From Synechococcus sp. BO 8801 (lineage in GTDB: Bacteria > Cyanobacteriota > Cyanobacteriia > PCC-6307 > Cyanobiaceae), in assembly GCF_002252675.1 (NCBI RefSeq), contig NZ_NQKY01000015.1:1-64000 (forward strand): a stretch of 64,000 nt of DNA, read 5' to 3'. The position numbers were made by a program, and so were the translations under genes. Of the stretch, positions 21,187-29,814 are shown piece after piece. Below the pieces are notes generated by a model, which was given only the letters and a program-made list of their open reading frames with translations, did no database searches and had not been told where the DNA came from. Position 1 is the first letter of the stretch, and each line of letters opens with the position of its first letter.

Positions 21187-22493
21187 CGCCCCCCACCGCC
21201 ACGACCCCCGAGCCCGTCACCGCTCCCCTGATCCCGCCCTCCACCCATCGCTATGCCGATGTGATCCACCGGCTGGAGGCCGGCGGCTCGATGCTGCCGG
21301 ACACGCCGGAGAACCTGATGCAGATCATCGGCATCTACAAGGCCTATGCCGTGCCGATGGACTTCTATTGGCGCGACCTGCTCTACATCGCCGAGCAGGT
21401 GTTTCTCGATCCCCTGCCGGCCTTCAAGTACTTCCCCTCCCAGGAGTACCTGGATCTGCCCAACTCCTACGCCGGTGAGCAGTCGAAGCTGCGGATCTGG
21501 CGTGGTGGTGAAAAGGCCCATCCTGAACTTCTGGAGTTCATGGAGAAGGGCGAAACCGGCAAGATGTCGAAGCTGCTCCATCACCTCTGGCACGACCGGA
21601 TCAACATGGAGTTCGCCGAGGCGTGCATGGAAGCCATGCTCTGGCATCAGGGCATGGGCGGCCGCTTCTACGACTATCTCGCCAGTGACGCCTACCGGGC
21701 CAACGCCGATCGCGCCATCAAGGCCTACTTCCGCGGCAACCCGCTGATGCTCGGCCTCTATCGCCTGTTCCCTGAGATGTTCATGGAGCAGGTGAAGAAG
21801 ATGAGCTACTACGCCAACCTTGGCCTGTTCTGGGAGGTGATGGCGCCGGTGTTCTTCGAGATGAGCGACATCTACGACGAGGGCGGTTTCAAGGGTGTTC
21901 CCGACGCCATGAACTTCCTGGTCAACGGCATCTTCGCGGTGGCGGGCCGGCCCATCTATCACCACGTCTACATCAAGGGCGAGTGTTTCGAGATCATCCC
22001 CAAGGGCGAAGGCTTCACCTGGCTCTATGAAGCGGCCCTCCCCTACGTGGAGGCGGTCTTCTATCGCACGGCGCCATTTCGCGGCACCAAGAGCTACAAC
22101 GCCCAGGCCTATCAGGTTCCTGCCGATCAGGCCGATTTCCACTACGGCATCCTCTATGCCGACGTGTTCCCCGTGGGATCGGCCGGCATCCCTCCCACCC
22201 TGCTGATGCAGGACATGCTGCATTTCCTGCCGCCCTATCTGGAGGAGCTCTACAAGCAGCACAAGCGTGGCGATGAGGACAAGCTCATCCAGCTGGGCAT
22301 CACCTTCCAGCGCTCCATGTACAACGTCACCTCCGCGGTGATCCAGGCCCTGCGCTGCGCCCTGCTCTATCCGCTGGATGACACCGATCCGGAACACCTG
22401 ATGGCCAACCGGCGCTTCTTCGAGGCCCAGATGGACCGCTTCCTGCGCCCTGAGGCACGCCTGCCCCAGATCCAGACCCCGGACTACCGCTAG
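21183..22493 (+). CDS. cupA: CO2 hydration protein CupA (ChpY)
   Basis: A 436-residue soluble protein of the CupA/CupB (ChpY/ChpX) family, which binds the distal end of NDH-1MS and is thought to convert CO2 to bicarbonate at the thylakoid surface. Family traits: SMLPDTPENLMQIIGIYKAYAVPMDFYWRDLLYIAEQVFL, LLHHLWHDRINMEFAEACMEAMLWHQGMGGRF and ADFHYGILYADVFPVGSAGIPPTLLMQDMLHFLPPYLEELY. I call it CupA rather than CupB because a CupS-like fasciclin gene follows, as in the known ndhF3-ndhD3-cupA-cupS operon. The A/B assignment therefore rests partly on synteny. ATGA overlap with ndhD3. Confidence 0.88.
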   Translation: MTPPTATTPEPVTAPLIPPSTHRYADVIHRLEAGGSMLPDTPENLMQIIGIYKAYAVPMDFYWRDLLYIAEQVFLDPLPAFKYFPSQEYLDLPNSYAGEQSKLRIWRGGEKAHPELLEFMEKGETGKMSKLLHHLWHDRINMEFAEACMEAMLWHQGMGGRFYDYLASDAYRANADRAIKAYFRGNPLMLGLYRLFPEMFMEQVKKMSYYANLGLFWEVMAPVFFEMSDIYDEGGFKGVPDAMNFLVNGIFAVAGRPIYHHVYIKGECFEIIPKGEGFTWLYEAALPYVEAVFYRTAPFRGTKSYNAQAYQVPADQADFHYGILYADVFPVGSAGIPPTLLMQDMLHFLPPYLEELYKQHKRGDEDKLIQLGITFQRSMYNVTSAVIQALRCALLYPLDDTDPEHLMANRRFFEAQMDRFLRPEARLPQIQTPDYR

Positions 22494-22502
22494 GAGACCC
22501 CC

Positions 22503-22904
22503 ATGGCCAACATCATCGAAACCGCCAAGGGTGCCGGCTGCTTCGGCACCCTGCTGACCGCCGTCGAGGTGGCCGGACTCACCGGCGCCCTGGAGAGCCC
22601 CGGCCCCTTCACCGTCTTCGCCCCCGTCGACGACGCCTTCGCCGCCCTCCCCCCAGGCACCGTCCAGACCCTGGTGGACAACGTCCCCCAGCTGGCCCGG
22701 ATCCTCAAATTCCATGTGCTCTCCGGCGCCTACCGGCGGGAGCAACTGATTGAGCAGCCGGAATGGGAGAGCCTGGAGGGGGCTCCGGTGGCGATCCGCC
22801 GGGCGGACCCCTTCGAGGTCAAGAACGCCACCGTCGTGTCCGCCGACATCGTCTGCGACAACGGGATCGTGCACGTGATCGACCGGGTGATCCTGCCGGG
22901 ATGA
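22503..22904 (+). CDS. cupS: Fasciclin-domain protein CupS
   Basis: A 133-residue single fasciclin/FAS1 domain: IIETAKGAGCFGTLLTAVEVAGL, then GPFTVFAPVDDAFAALPPGTV, ARILKFHVLSGAY and NGIVHVIDRVILP. No signal peptide is present, unlike secreted FAS1 proteins. CupS of the NDH-1MS complex has exactly this fold and gene position. An AGGAG sequence at 22492-22496, beginning inside the cupA stop, lies six bases before the ATG. The gene's TGA overlaps the start of an amino-acid-binding protein (ATGA), an unusual junction between CO2 uptake and amino-acid transport. Confidence 0.88.
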   Translation: MANIIETAKGAGCFGTLLTAVEVAGLTGALESPGPFTVFAPVDDAFAALPPGTVQTLVDNVPQLARILKFHVLSGAYRREQLIEQPEWESLEGAPVAIRRADPFEVKNATVVSADIVCDNGIVHVIDRVILPG

Positions 22905-23950
22905 CCAAAGGGGGCCTGCTGGCGCTGGCGGTGGTGGGTGCCCTGATGGGCTGCGCCGCCGGCAACGACGCCCCCGGCAGCCCCACCATGGCCAAGATCC
23001 GCGAGCGGGGACGGCTGGTCTGCGCCGTGGATGGGGCGGTGCCCGGCTTCAGCACGGTGGGCCCGGGCGGGGCCTTCGTGGGCATCGACGCCGATTTCTG
23101 CCGGGCCGTGGCCGCCGCCGTGCTCGGCGACCCCAGCAAGGTGGAATTCCGGCCGGTGACGGCGGGGGAGCGCTTCGTGGCCCTCGGCAGCGGCGAGGTG
23201 GACCTGCTCTCGATCAGCTCCACCCACACCCTCAGCCGCGACGCCCCCGGCGGCAACGCCCTCAGTTTCGGGCCTGTCTTCTTCTATGACGGCCAGGGGG
23301 TGATGGTGCCCGCGGCCAGCGGTGTCCGCAGCCTGCAGGAGCTGGCGGGCAAGCCGATCTGCGTCGAGAGCGGCACCAACACCGAGCTGAACCTGGCCGA
23401 TCGCATGCGGGAACTGGGGGTCGCCTATCAGCCGCTGCGCTTCCAGTCGGGCGAGCAGGCCTACCCGGCCTACGAGCAGGGTCGCTGCGCCGCCATCACC
23501 AGCGACAGCTCCCTGCTGGCGGCCAAGCGCAGCGGCTTCAAGCAGCCGGCGGCCCACGTGCTGCTCCCGGAACTGCTCAGCAAGGAGCCCAGCGCCAAGG
23601 TGACGATCCAGGCCGATCCGGCCTGGGCCGATGCGGTGCGCTGGGTCACCCACACCCTGGTCCAGGCGGAGGAGAGCGGCCTCACCAAGGCCAACGTCGA
23701 GGCCCGCCTCGCCGCGGCCCGGCGGGACCCCAGCCAGGCCGAAGCGCGCCGCTTCCTGGGGGTGGAGGGGGATTTCGGCCGCCAGCTGGGCCTGCCCGCC
23801 GACTTCACGGTGCGGGTGGTGAAGGCGGTGGGCAACTACGGCGAGCTGTTCGAGCGGCACCTGGGCAGCGCCACCCCCCTGGGCCTGGAGCGGGGCCTCA
23901 ACCGGCTCTGGAACGACGGCGGTCTGCACATCGCGCCCCCCTTCCGCTGA
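22901..23950 (+). CDS. Amino-acid ABC transporter substrate-binding protein, divergent paralogue
   Basis: A 349-residue periplasmic binding protein with a probable lipoprotein signal (LLALAVVGALMGC, Cys near 18). It belongs to the AapJ/BztA-like polar amino-acid group: RGRLVCAVDGAVPGFS, then GKPICVESGTNTELNLADRMRELG and RRFLGVEGDFGRQLGLP. It is a close paralogue of the next gene, but the ligand-pocket segment reads SISSTHTLSRD where the neighbour has SRNTTMTLSRD, so the ligand may differ. ATG at 22901 overlaps the cupS stop, placing it at the end of the CO2-uptake operon; 69 bases separate it from the second binding-protein gene. Confidence 0.88.
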   Translation: MTKGGLLALAVVGALMGCAAGNDAPGSPTMAKIRERGRLVCAVDGAVPGFSTVGPGGAFVGIDADFCRAVAAAVLGDPSKVEFRPVTAGERFVALGSGEVDLLSISSTHTLSRDAPGGNALSFGPVFFYDGQGVMVPAASGVRSLQELAGKPICVESGTNTELNLADRMRELGVAYQPLRFQSGEQAYPAYEQGRCAAITSDSSLLAAKRSGFKQPAAHVLLPELLSKEPSAKVTIQADPAWADAVRWVTHTLVQAEESGLTKANVEARLAAARRDPSQAEARRFLGVEGDFGRQLGLPADFTVRVVKAVGNYGELFERHLGSATPLGLERGLNRLWNDGGLHIAPPFR

Positions 23951-24019
23951 GGAGGTTCCTCAGGGCCTACCTGCACCGGCGCGCACCTGCAACAATGCGG
24001 CCACCTTTACGTCGCAGGC

Positions 24020-25081
24020 ATGTTCCGGACCCGGACCCGCTCCCTGGTGGTTTCCCTCTGTGCCGCCGGCCTGCTCGCCGGTTGCGCCGGCGATGGTGGC
24101 GGGGTGCAGAGCCAGAAGCTCTCCACGATCACGGGGCGGGGCAAGCTGATCTGCGGCGTGGAAGGCAAGCTGCCCGGCTTCAGCTTCGTGGGCCCCGACG
24201 GCAAGTACCTGGGCCTGGATGTGGACGTCTGCAAGGCGGTGGCCGCCGCGGTGCTGGGGGATCCCGAGAAGGTGGAATACCGGGACCTGAACTCCAGCGA
24301 GCGCTTCGCGGCCCTGGCCAGCGGCGAGGTGGACCTGCTCTCGCGCAACACCACCATGACCCTGAGCCGCGATGCGGCCGGCGGCAACGGCCTCAGCTTC
24401 GCCCCCACCACCTTCTATGACGGCCAGGGGGTGCTGGTGCCCGTGGCCAGCGGCATCAAGGACCTCAAGGGCCTGGCCGGCAAGCCGATCTGCGTCGAGA
24501 GCGGCACCACCACCGAACTCAACCTGGCCGACCGCATGCGGGAGCAGAACATCCCCTACACGCCGCTGAAGTTCCAGACCAGCGACCAGACCTTCGCCGC
24601 CTACCTCGGCGACCGCTGCGTGGCCGTCACCAGCGACCGCTCCCAGCTGGCGGGCAAGCGCACCAGCTTCCCAAAACCGGACGACCACACCCTGCTGCCG
24701 GTGGTGATGAGCAAGGAGCCCCTCACCCCCGCCACCACCAACGGTGATCCGGCCTGGGCAGATGCGGTGCGCTGGATCGTCTACGGCCTGATGCAGGCCG
24801 AGGAGAGCGGCATCACCCAGGCGAACGTGGACGCCAAGCTGGCCGAAGCCAAGGCCAACACCAACCAGGCCGACCTGCGACGCTTCCTGGGGGTGGAGGG
24901 TGACTTCGGCAAGCAGCTCGGCCTGCCGCCCGACTTCGTGGTCAAGGCGGTGAAGGCCGTCGGCAACTACGGCGAGATCTTCGATCGCAACGTGGGGCCC
25001 GCCTCCGCCCTCAAGCTCGACCGCGGCCTCAACCGCCAGTGGAAGGACGGCGGCCTGATCTACTCGCCGCCCTTCCGTTGA
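24020..25081 (+). CDS. Polar amino-acid ABC transporter substrate-binding lipoprotein (AapJ/BztA-like)
   Basis: A 353-residue binding protein with a lipobox (LLAGC, Cys ~23). Family motifs are RGKLICGVEGKLPGFSFVG, SRNTTMTLSRDA, FYDGQGVLVPV, GKPICVESGTTTELNLADRM, AVTSDRSQLAGKR and RRFLGVEGDFGKQLGLPPDFV. It resembles the general L-amino-acid or Glu/Gln/Asp/Asn systems more than single-ligand proteins. The 69-base gap before it could hold a promoter. Its TGA overlaps the first permease gene (TGATG), so it is the primary binding protein of the downstream transporter. Confidence 0.93.
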   Translation: MFRTRTRSLVVSLCAAGLLAGCAGDGGGVQSQKLSTITGRGKLICGVEGKLPGFSFVGPDGKYLGLDVDVCKAVAAAVLGDPEKVEYRDLNSSERFAALASGEVDLLSRNTTMTLSRDAAGGNGLSFAPTTFYDGQGVLVPVASGIKDLKGLAGKPICVESGTTTELNLADRMREQNIPYTPLKFQTSDQTFAAYLGDRCVAVTSDRSQLAGKRTSFPKPDDHTLLPVVMSKEPLTPATTNGDPAWADAVRWIVYGLMQAEESGITQANVDAKLAEAKANTNQADLRRFLGVEGDFGKQLGLPPDFVVKAVKAVGNYGEIFDRNVGPASALKLDRGLNRQWKDGGLIYSPPFR

Positions 25082-26103
25082 TGGCGCCGGTGCCCCCCGC
25101 CGACCCGGCCCCTCGTCCAGCCACTCCGCCTTCGCCGCCCTGGTGGCGCGACCGCCGCATCGTGCCCTGGGTGGTGCAGGCGGTGGTGGGACTGCTGGTG
25201 CTGCTGCTGATCGCCTTCCTGCTGGGCAATCTGATCCGCAACCTCACCGCCGCCGGCCTGCTGCTGAGCTGGCGCTGGCTGCAGCAGCCCGCCGGCTTCG
25301 ACATCTCGGAATCGGTGATTCCGTTCAATGCCCAGCTGCCCTACTGGCGCGCCCTGGCCGCCGGTCTGGTGAACACGATCCGGGCGGTGCTGGTGGGCCT
25401 GGTGGGGGCCACCCTGCTGGGCACCCTGGTGGGGATGGCCTCCTTCAGCCACAACGGCCTGCTGCGGCGGCTGGCGCGGGTCTACGTGGAGGTGGTGCGC
25501 AACATCCCCCTGCTGCTGCAGCTGGTGTTCTGGTATTTCGTGGTGTTCCTCACCCTGCCGAACGGCCTGGCGGCGATCCAGCTGCCCGGGGTGGTGCTGG
25601 CCAAATCGGGGCTCTACATCGCCGGGTTCGGTGAGGGGCTGCGCTGGATGGGGCCCAGCCTCGTCAACGAGGTCTGGCAGGCGCCGCTGCGCCTGAGCGT
25701 CGAGTTCGGCGCCCTGCTCACCGGCCTGATCGTGTACTCGGGCGCCTTCATCGCCGAGGTGGTGCGGGGCGGCATCGCGGCCGTGCCGAAGGGACAGTGG
25801 GAGGCGGCCTCCTCCCTGGGGCTGAGCTGGTTCGCCACCCTGCGCCGCATCGTCCTGCCCCAGTCCCTGCGGGTGATCGTGCCGGGGCTCAACACCCAGT
25901 ACATCTCCCTGGCCAAGAACTCCTCCCTGGCCGTGGCCGTGGGCTACACCGACCTCTATTCCGTGGCCGAAACCACCCTCAACCAGACCGGCCGGGCGGT
26001 GGAGGTGATCCTGGTGCTGCTGGCCGCCTACCTCACCCTCGACCTGCTGATCTCGGCCCTGATGAACGGTCTCAACCACCTGGTCCAGATCCGGGAGCGC
26101 TGA
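25081..26103 (+). CDS. Amino-acid ABC transporter permease (AapQ-like)
   Basis: A 340-residue inner-membrane permease of the HisMQ family. The long first periplasmic region is typical of AapQ/BztB, and VEVVRNIPLLLQLVFWYFVVF marks the start of the conserved domain. The EAA loop for the ATPase is EVVRGGIAAVPKGQWEAASSLGLSWFATLRRIVLPQSLRVIVPGL. ATG at 25081 lies in the stop of the binding-protein gene. The second permease begins two bases after its stop. Confidence 0.93.
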   Translation: MAPVPPADPAPRPATPPSPPWWRDRRIVPWVVQAVVGLLVLLLIAFLLGNLIRNLTAAGLLLSWRWLQQPAGFDISESVIPFNAQLPYWRALAAGLVNTIRAVLVGLVGATLLGTLVGMASFSHNGLLRRLARVYVEVVRNIPLLLQLVFWYFVVFLTLPNGLAAIQLPGVVLAKSGLYIAGFGEGLRWMGPSLVNEVWQAPLRLSVEFGALLTGLIVYSGAFIAEVVRGGIAAVPKGQWEAASSLGLSWFATLRRIVLPQSLRVIVPGLNTQYISLAKNSSLAVAVGYTDLYSVAETTLNQTGRAVEVILVLLAAYLTLDLLISALMNGLNHLVQIRER

Positions 26104-26104
26104 G

Positions 26105-27316
26105 ATGAACGCCCTCCTGAGACGGCTGCGCGCCGAACTGTTCGCCACCCCCGCCGATGGGGCGCTCAGCGTCGCCCTGATCATGCTGCTCAGCCTTGGG
26201 GCCTTCGGGTTCCTGCGCTGGGCCCTCACCCAGGCCCAGTGGGCCGTGGTGAAGGTCAACAGCACCCTGTTCGCCGTGGGCCGCTACCCGATCGAGCAGC
26301 AGTGGCGCCTCTGGCTGCTCACCGCCTTGCTGGTGGCGGCCAGCGGCGCCACCTGGGGGCTGCTGCGCGCCCACCCCCGCCCCGACCGCACCGGGGTGCT
26401 GTGGCCACGCAACGACCGGCTGGCCCTGGTGCTGCTCGCCCTGATCGCCCTGGCCCTGCCCTCGGCCCTCGGACTCACGCTCGCCATCCAGACCCGCTGG
26501 TGGGGGCTCCTGCTGCTACTGGCTCTCTGCCGCTGGCTGGCCGGCCGTTTCGGGGCGAACCTTTCGTCCACCGGCCGGCGGCTGGCCGCCCTGGTGTGGC
26601 CCCTGCTCTACCTGGTGGGCATGGTGCTGATCAGCGGCGGCCTGGGCCTGGTCACCGTTTCCCCTTCGGAATGGGGCGGCCTGCTGCTCACCCTGCTGGC
26701 CTCCAGCTTCGCGATCCTGCTGTGTTTTCCGATCGGGGTGCTGCTCGCCCTGGGACGCCGCAGCGAGCTGCCCCTGCTGCGCTGGGGCTCGGTGCTCTAC
26801 ATCGAGTTCATCCGCGGCGCGCCGCTGATCACCCTGCTGTTCCTCGGCCAGAACATCCTCGGATTCCTGCTGCCCGGCGGCCTGGCACCCGAGCGGGTCT
26901 GGCGGGCGGCCTGGGTGCTCACCTTCTTCGCCGCCGCCTACCTGGCGGAGGCGGTGCGCTCCGGCCTGGCGGCCGTGCCCCGGGGCCAGCTGGAGGCCGC
27001 CCGCTCCCTCGGCCTCTCCTACCCGAAAGCCCTGCAGCACGTGGTGCTCCCCCAGGCCCTGCGGGTGGCTCTGCCGGCCATGGTGGGCCAGTTCATCTCG
27101 CTCCTGCAGGACACCACCCTGCTGTCGCTGATCGGATTGCTGGAACTGCTCGGCACGGCCCGCACCGTGATGGCCAATCCGGCTTTCCTGGGCCGCAACG
27201 GTGAGGTGTATCTCACCCTGGCGGTGCTGTTCTGGGGCTGCTGTGCCGCCCTCGGACTGAGCAGCCGGGCCCTGGAGCGCCGGCTTGATCCCCACGCCGT
27301 GCCCTCCGCCACCTGA
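26105..27316 (+). CDS. Amino-acid ABC transporter permease (AapM-like)
   Basis: A 403-residue HisMQ-family permease with an extended N-terminal half (about five helices plus a basic loop near RAHPRPDR) before the conserved domain. The core reads LYIEFIRGAPLITLLFLGQNIL, then AEAVRSGLAAVPRGQLEAARSLGLSYPKALQHVVLPQALRVALPAMVGQFISLLQDTTLLSLIGLLEL, the EAA loop of these systems. Length and layout match AapM/BztC, the partner of AapQ. It is in the same unit as the preceding permease; the ATPase gene begins 50 bases later. Confidence 0.93.
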   Translation: MNALLRRLRAELFATPADGALSVALIMLLSLGAFGFLRWALTQAQWAVVKVNSTLFAVGRYPIEQQWRLWLLTALLVAASGATWGLLRAHPRPDRTGVLWPRNDRLALVLLALIALALPSALGLTLAIQTRWWGLLLLLALCRWLAGRFGANLSSTGRRLAALVWPLLYLVGMVLISGGLGLVTVSPSEWGGLLLTLLASSFAILLCFPIGVLLALGRRSELPLLRWGSVLYIEFIRGAPLITLLFLGQNILGFLLPGGLAPERVWRAAWVLTFFAAAYLAEAVRSGLAAVPRGQLEAARSLGLSYPKALQHVVLPQALRVALPAMVGQFISLLQDTTLLSLIGLLELLGTARTVMANPAFLGRNGEVYLTLAVLFWGCCAALGLSSRALERRLDPHAVPSAT

Positions 27317-27366
27317 GCCGCGTTCCCCTTTCCCTCCTCCCCAGCTCCGATCCCACGTCCCGCCCC

Positions 27367-28116
27367 ATGAGCCAACCCAGCAGCGAACTGATGATCGAGG
27401 CGCGGGCCGTCGAGAAGTGGTACCCCAACGGATTCCAGGCGTTGCGCGGCGCCAGCCTGACCGTGCGGCGGGGCGAGGTGGTGGTGATCATGGGCCCCTC
27501 GGGATCGGGCAAAAGCACCTTCATCCGCACCTTCAATGCCCTGGAGGACTTTCAGAAGGGCAGCATCACCGTCGACGGCATCGTCCTCTCAAACGACCTG
27601 CGCAACATCGATGCCATCCGCCGGGAGGTGGGCATGGTGTTCCAGCAGTTCAACCTGTTCCCGCACCTCTCGGTGCTCGACAACCTGACCCTGGCGCCGG
27701 TGCTGGTGCGCAAGCGCCCGAAGGCGGAGGTGGAGAAGCAGGCCCGGGCTCTGCTGGAGCGCGTGGGCATCGCCGAACAGGCCGGCAAGTATCCCGGCCA
27801 GCTCTCGGGGGGTCAGCAGCAGCGGGTGGCGATCGCCCGAGCCCTGTGCATGGAACCGCGCATCCTCCTGTTCGATGAGCCCACCAGCGCCCTCGACCCG
27901 GAGATGGTGCGGGAGGTGCTGGAGGTGATGCAGGATCTCGCCGCCGACGACATCACCATGGTGGTGGTGACCCACGAGGTGAAGTTCGCCCGCCACGTGG
28001 CCCACCGGGTGGTGCTGATGGCCGACGGCGAGGTGGTGGAGGAGGCCGAACCGGAGGTGTTCTTCACCAACCCCAGCCACGAGCGCACCCGCCGCTTCCT
28101 GGATCAGATTCTCTGA
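27367..28116 (+). CDS. Amino-acid ABC transporter ATP-binding protein (AapP/GlnQ-like)
   Basis: A 249-residue ATPase with all ABC motifs: Walker A GPSGSGKSTFIRTFNALE near residue 40, Q-loop GMVFQQFNLFPHL, signature LSGGQQQRVAIARAL, Walker B ILLFDEPTSALDPE and H-loop VTHEVKFARHV. It belongs to the polar amino-acid class (EKWYPNGFQALRGASLTV start). It powers the two upstream permeases. It is the last gene of the transporter; the convergent GH57 gene ends 20 bases on, and no hairpin terminator is obvious in that gap. Confidence 0.95.
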   Translation: MSQPSSELMIEARAVEKWYPNGFQALRGASLTVRRGEVVVIMGPSGSGKSTFIRTFNALEDFQKGSITVDGIVLSNDLRNIDAIRREVGMVFQQFNLFPHLSVLDNLTLAPVLVRKRPKAEVEKQARALLERVGIAEQAGKYPGQLSGGQQQRVAIARALCMEPRILLFDEPTSALDPEMVREVLEVMQDLAADDITMVVVTHEVKFARHVAHRVVLMADGEVVEEAEPEVFFTNPSHERTRRFLDQIL

Positions 28117-28135
28117 CCGGGACTGGGTGAGGCCG

Positions 28136-29701
28136 CTAGCCCCTGGTCGCCCAGTCGGCGGCGTTGAGCTGCGGGAACAGCCCGTCCTCCCGCTCCACCC
28201 CCACCAGCCACTCCCGCGGCAGGTCGGTGCCGTGCTCGAGGGCATCGATCAGCCGCCAGAAGCGATCGAGGTGACGCCGGATCCGCTCCCGCGCCAGGCC
28301 GGTGGTGGTGCCGGCCCGCAGGATGAAGCTCCAGTCGGAGCTCTGGGCCAGCAGCAGTTCGCGCCCCGCCTGGGTGAGCAGGGCGCGCTGGGCGGTGCTG
28401 CCCACGCCCCGGTTCACCCGCTGCACCATGGCCCGGGAGGCGCGCTGCCACTCGGCCACCACCCAGGCGTTGGTGTCGTTGAGCCAGTAATCGTGGTAGC
28501 CCCCCTGGCCCCAGCTGGAGGGGGCCGGCCGGCAGACCTGCAGGGCCCGGTTCTGGCTGAGCACGTCCCGCAGGTGGGTGAAGCGCACGTCCAGGGCCGG
28601 CCCCTGGCGGAACAGCTCGGCCAGAAACCGGGGCCCCTCGAACCACCAATGGCCGAACAGCTCCGCATCGAAGGGGGCCACCAGCAGCGGCGGTGGCTCG
28701 ATCGTGGCCGCCAGCTGCCCCATCTGGGCGGCGCGGCCCCGCAGGAAGGCCTCGGCGTGCTCCTTCAGCCGCTCGCCCGCCCGTTCCGGGTCATAGGGCG
28801 CCTTGGCGTCCAGGGGGCAGCCCTGGGCGGTGACCCGGTGCAGCTTGAGCCCGAGGGGGCGGCGGTCGTGGATGCCCTGGGCCTCCAGGTCCGCTTCGGG
28901 CAGGTCCCAGCCCAGGTCGCGGTGGAACTCCCGGTAGGCCCCATCGCCCGGGTAGCCCTGGCTGGCACTCCACACCGGCAGGGTGGATTCGCTGTCACGG
29001 GCGAAGAAGGCCACCCCCGCCGGGGAGCAGATCGGCGCATAGACGCCGTAGCGGGGACGGGGCAGGCCATGGAGCAGGCCGTGGCCGTCGAGCAGGGAAT
29101 AGCGCAGGCCGCATTCGGCCAGGAGCCGGTCGAGGTCCTCGTAGTAGGCGCACTCCGGCAGCCAGATGCCCAGGGGCCGCTGGCCGAGCAGACGCTGGTG
29201 CTCCCGCACGGCGGTGAGCAGCTGGGCCCGCACCGCCTCCGGTGAATCCCGCAGCAGGGGCAGATAACCGTGGGTGGCCCCACAGGTGATCAGATCCAGG
29301 ACCCCCTGCTCCTGCAGCCGCCGGAAGCGGGGCAGGAGATCCCCCCCCATCTCCCGCCACTGGGCCTCGATGGCCGAGAGGGTGCCCTTCAGCTCCCGGG
29401 CCGGAACCTCCAGGTCGGGATCGGCCCCGTCGAGCAGGGTGCGGCGCAGGGCCAGCCAGGCCGGGAAGCGACCGTTGAGGGCCCGGTCGCTCAGCAGCGA
29501 CAGCAGGGTGGGGGAGAGGCCGAGGGTGAGCCTGGGCCGTTGCTGGGGATCGGCGGCCGCCTGCTCCAACACCTCCAGCAGCGGCAGATAGCATTCCTGG
29601 AGAGCCTGGAAGTACCAGTCCTCCTCGAGCGAACCGGGTTCTCCGGAGCGCACATAGGGAAGGTGGGCATGCAACACCAGGGCCAGATCGCCTGCGGCCA
29701 T
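28136..29701 (-). CDS. GH57 1,4-alpha-glucan branching enzyme-like protein
   Basis: A 521-residue glycoside hydrolase family 57 protein. Visible: HAHLPY at 11-16, the nucleophile region GIWLPECAYY with Glu183, and FDAELFGHWWFEG with Asp345 as acid/base. These positions are nearly the same as in characterised GH57 branching enzymes of ~520 residues, so alpha-1,6 branching of glycogen is the likely role. Some GH57 members are hydrolytic, so activity is not certain. It is transcribed divergently from leuA, with ~113 bases between the two starts. Confidence 0.85.
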   Translation of the reverse strand: MAAGDLALVLHAHLPYVRSGEPGSLEEDWYFQALQECYLPLLEVLEQAAADPQQRPRLTLGLSPTLLSLLSDRALNGRFPAWLALRRTLLDGADPDLEVPARELKGTLSAIEAQWREMGGDLLPRFRRLQEQGVLDLITCGATHGYLPLLRDSPEAVRAQLLTAVREHQRLLGQRPLGIWLPECAYYEDLDRLLAECGLRYSLLDGHGLLHGLPRPRYGVYAPICSPAGVAFFARDSESTLPVWSASQGYPGDGAYREFHRDLGWDLPEADLEAQGIHDRRPLGLKLHRVTAQGCPLDAKAPYDPERAGERLKEHAEAFLRGRAAQMGQLAATIEPPPLLVAPFDAELFGHWWFEGPRFLAELFRQGPALDVRFTHLRDVLSQNRALQVCRPAPSSWGQGGYHDYWLNDTNAWVVAEWQRASRAMVQRVNRGVGSTAQRALLTQAGRELLLAQSSDWSFILRAGTTTGLARERIRRHLDRFWRLIDALEHGTDLPREWLVGVEREDGLFPQLNAADWATRG

Positions 29702-29814
29702 GGGGAAACCCTCTGTGCGGCCACTCTACGTTCCGCTCCCTGACGTTCCCCTCCTGGAGCCGGGTCTTCCGGCCCGTAGAGTGGGTCTAACTCATAGCTG
29801 TTCCGCCTAACCCC

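Noticed and set aside
29702-29814. A leuA promoter in the GH57-leuA divergent gap.
   Set aside because: The AT-richer TCTAACTCATAG stretch is suggestive but I could not identify paired -35/-10 elements with confidence.
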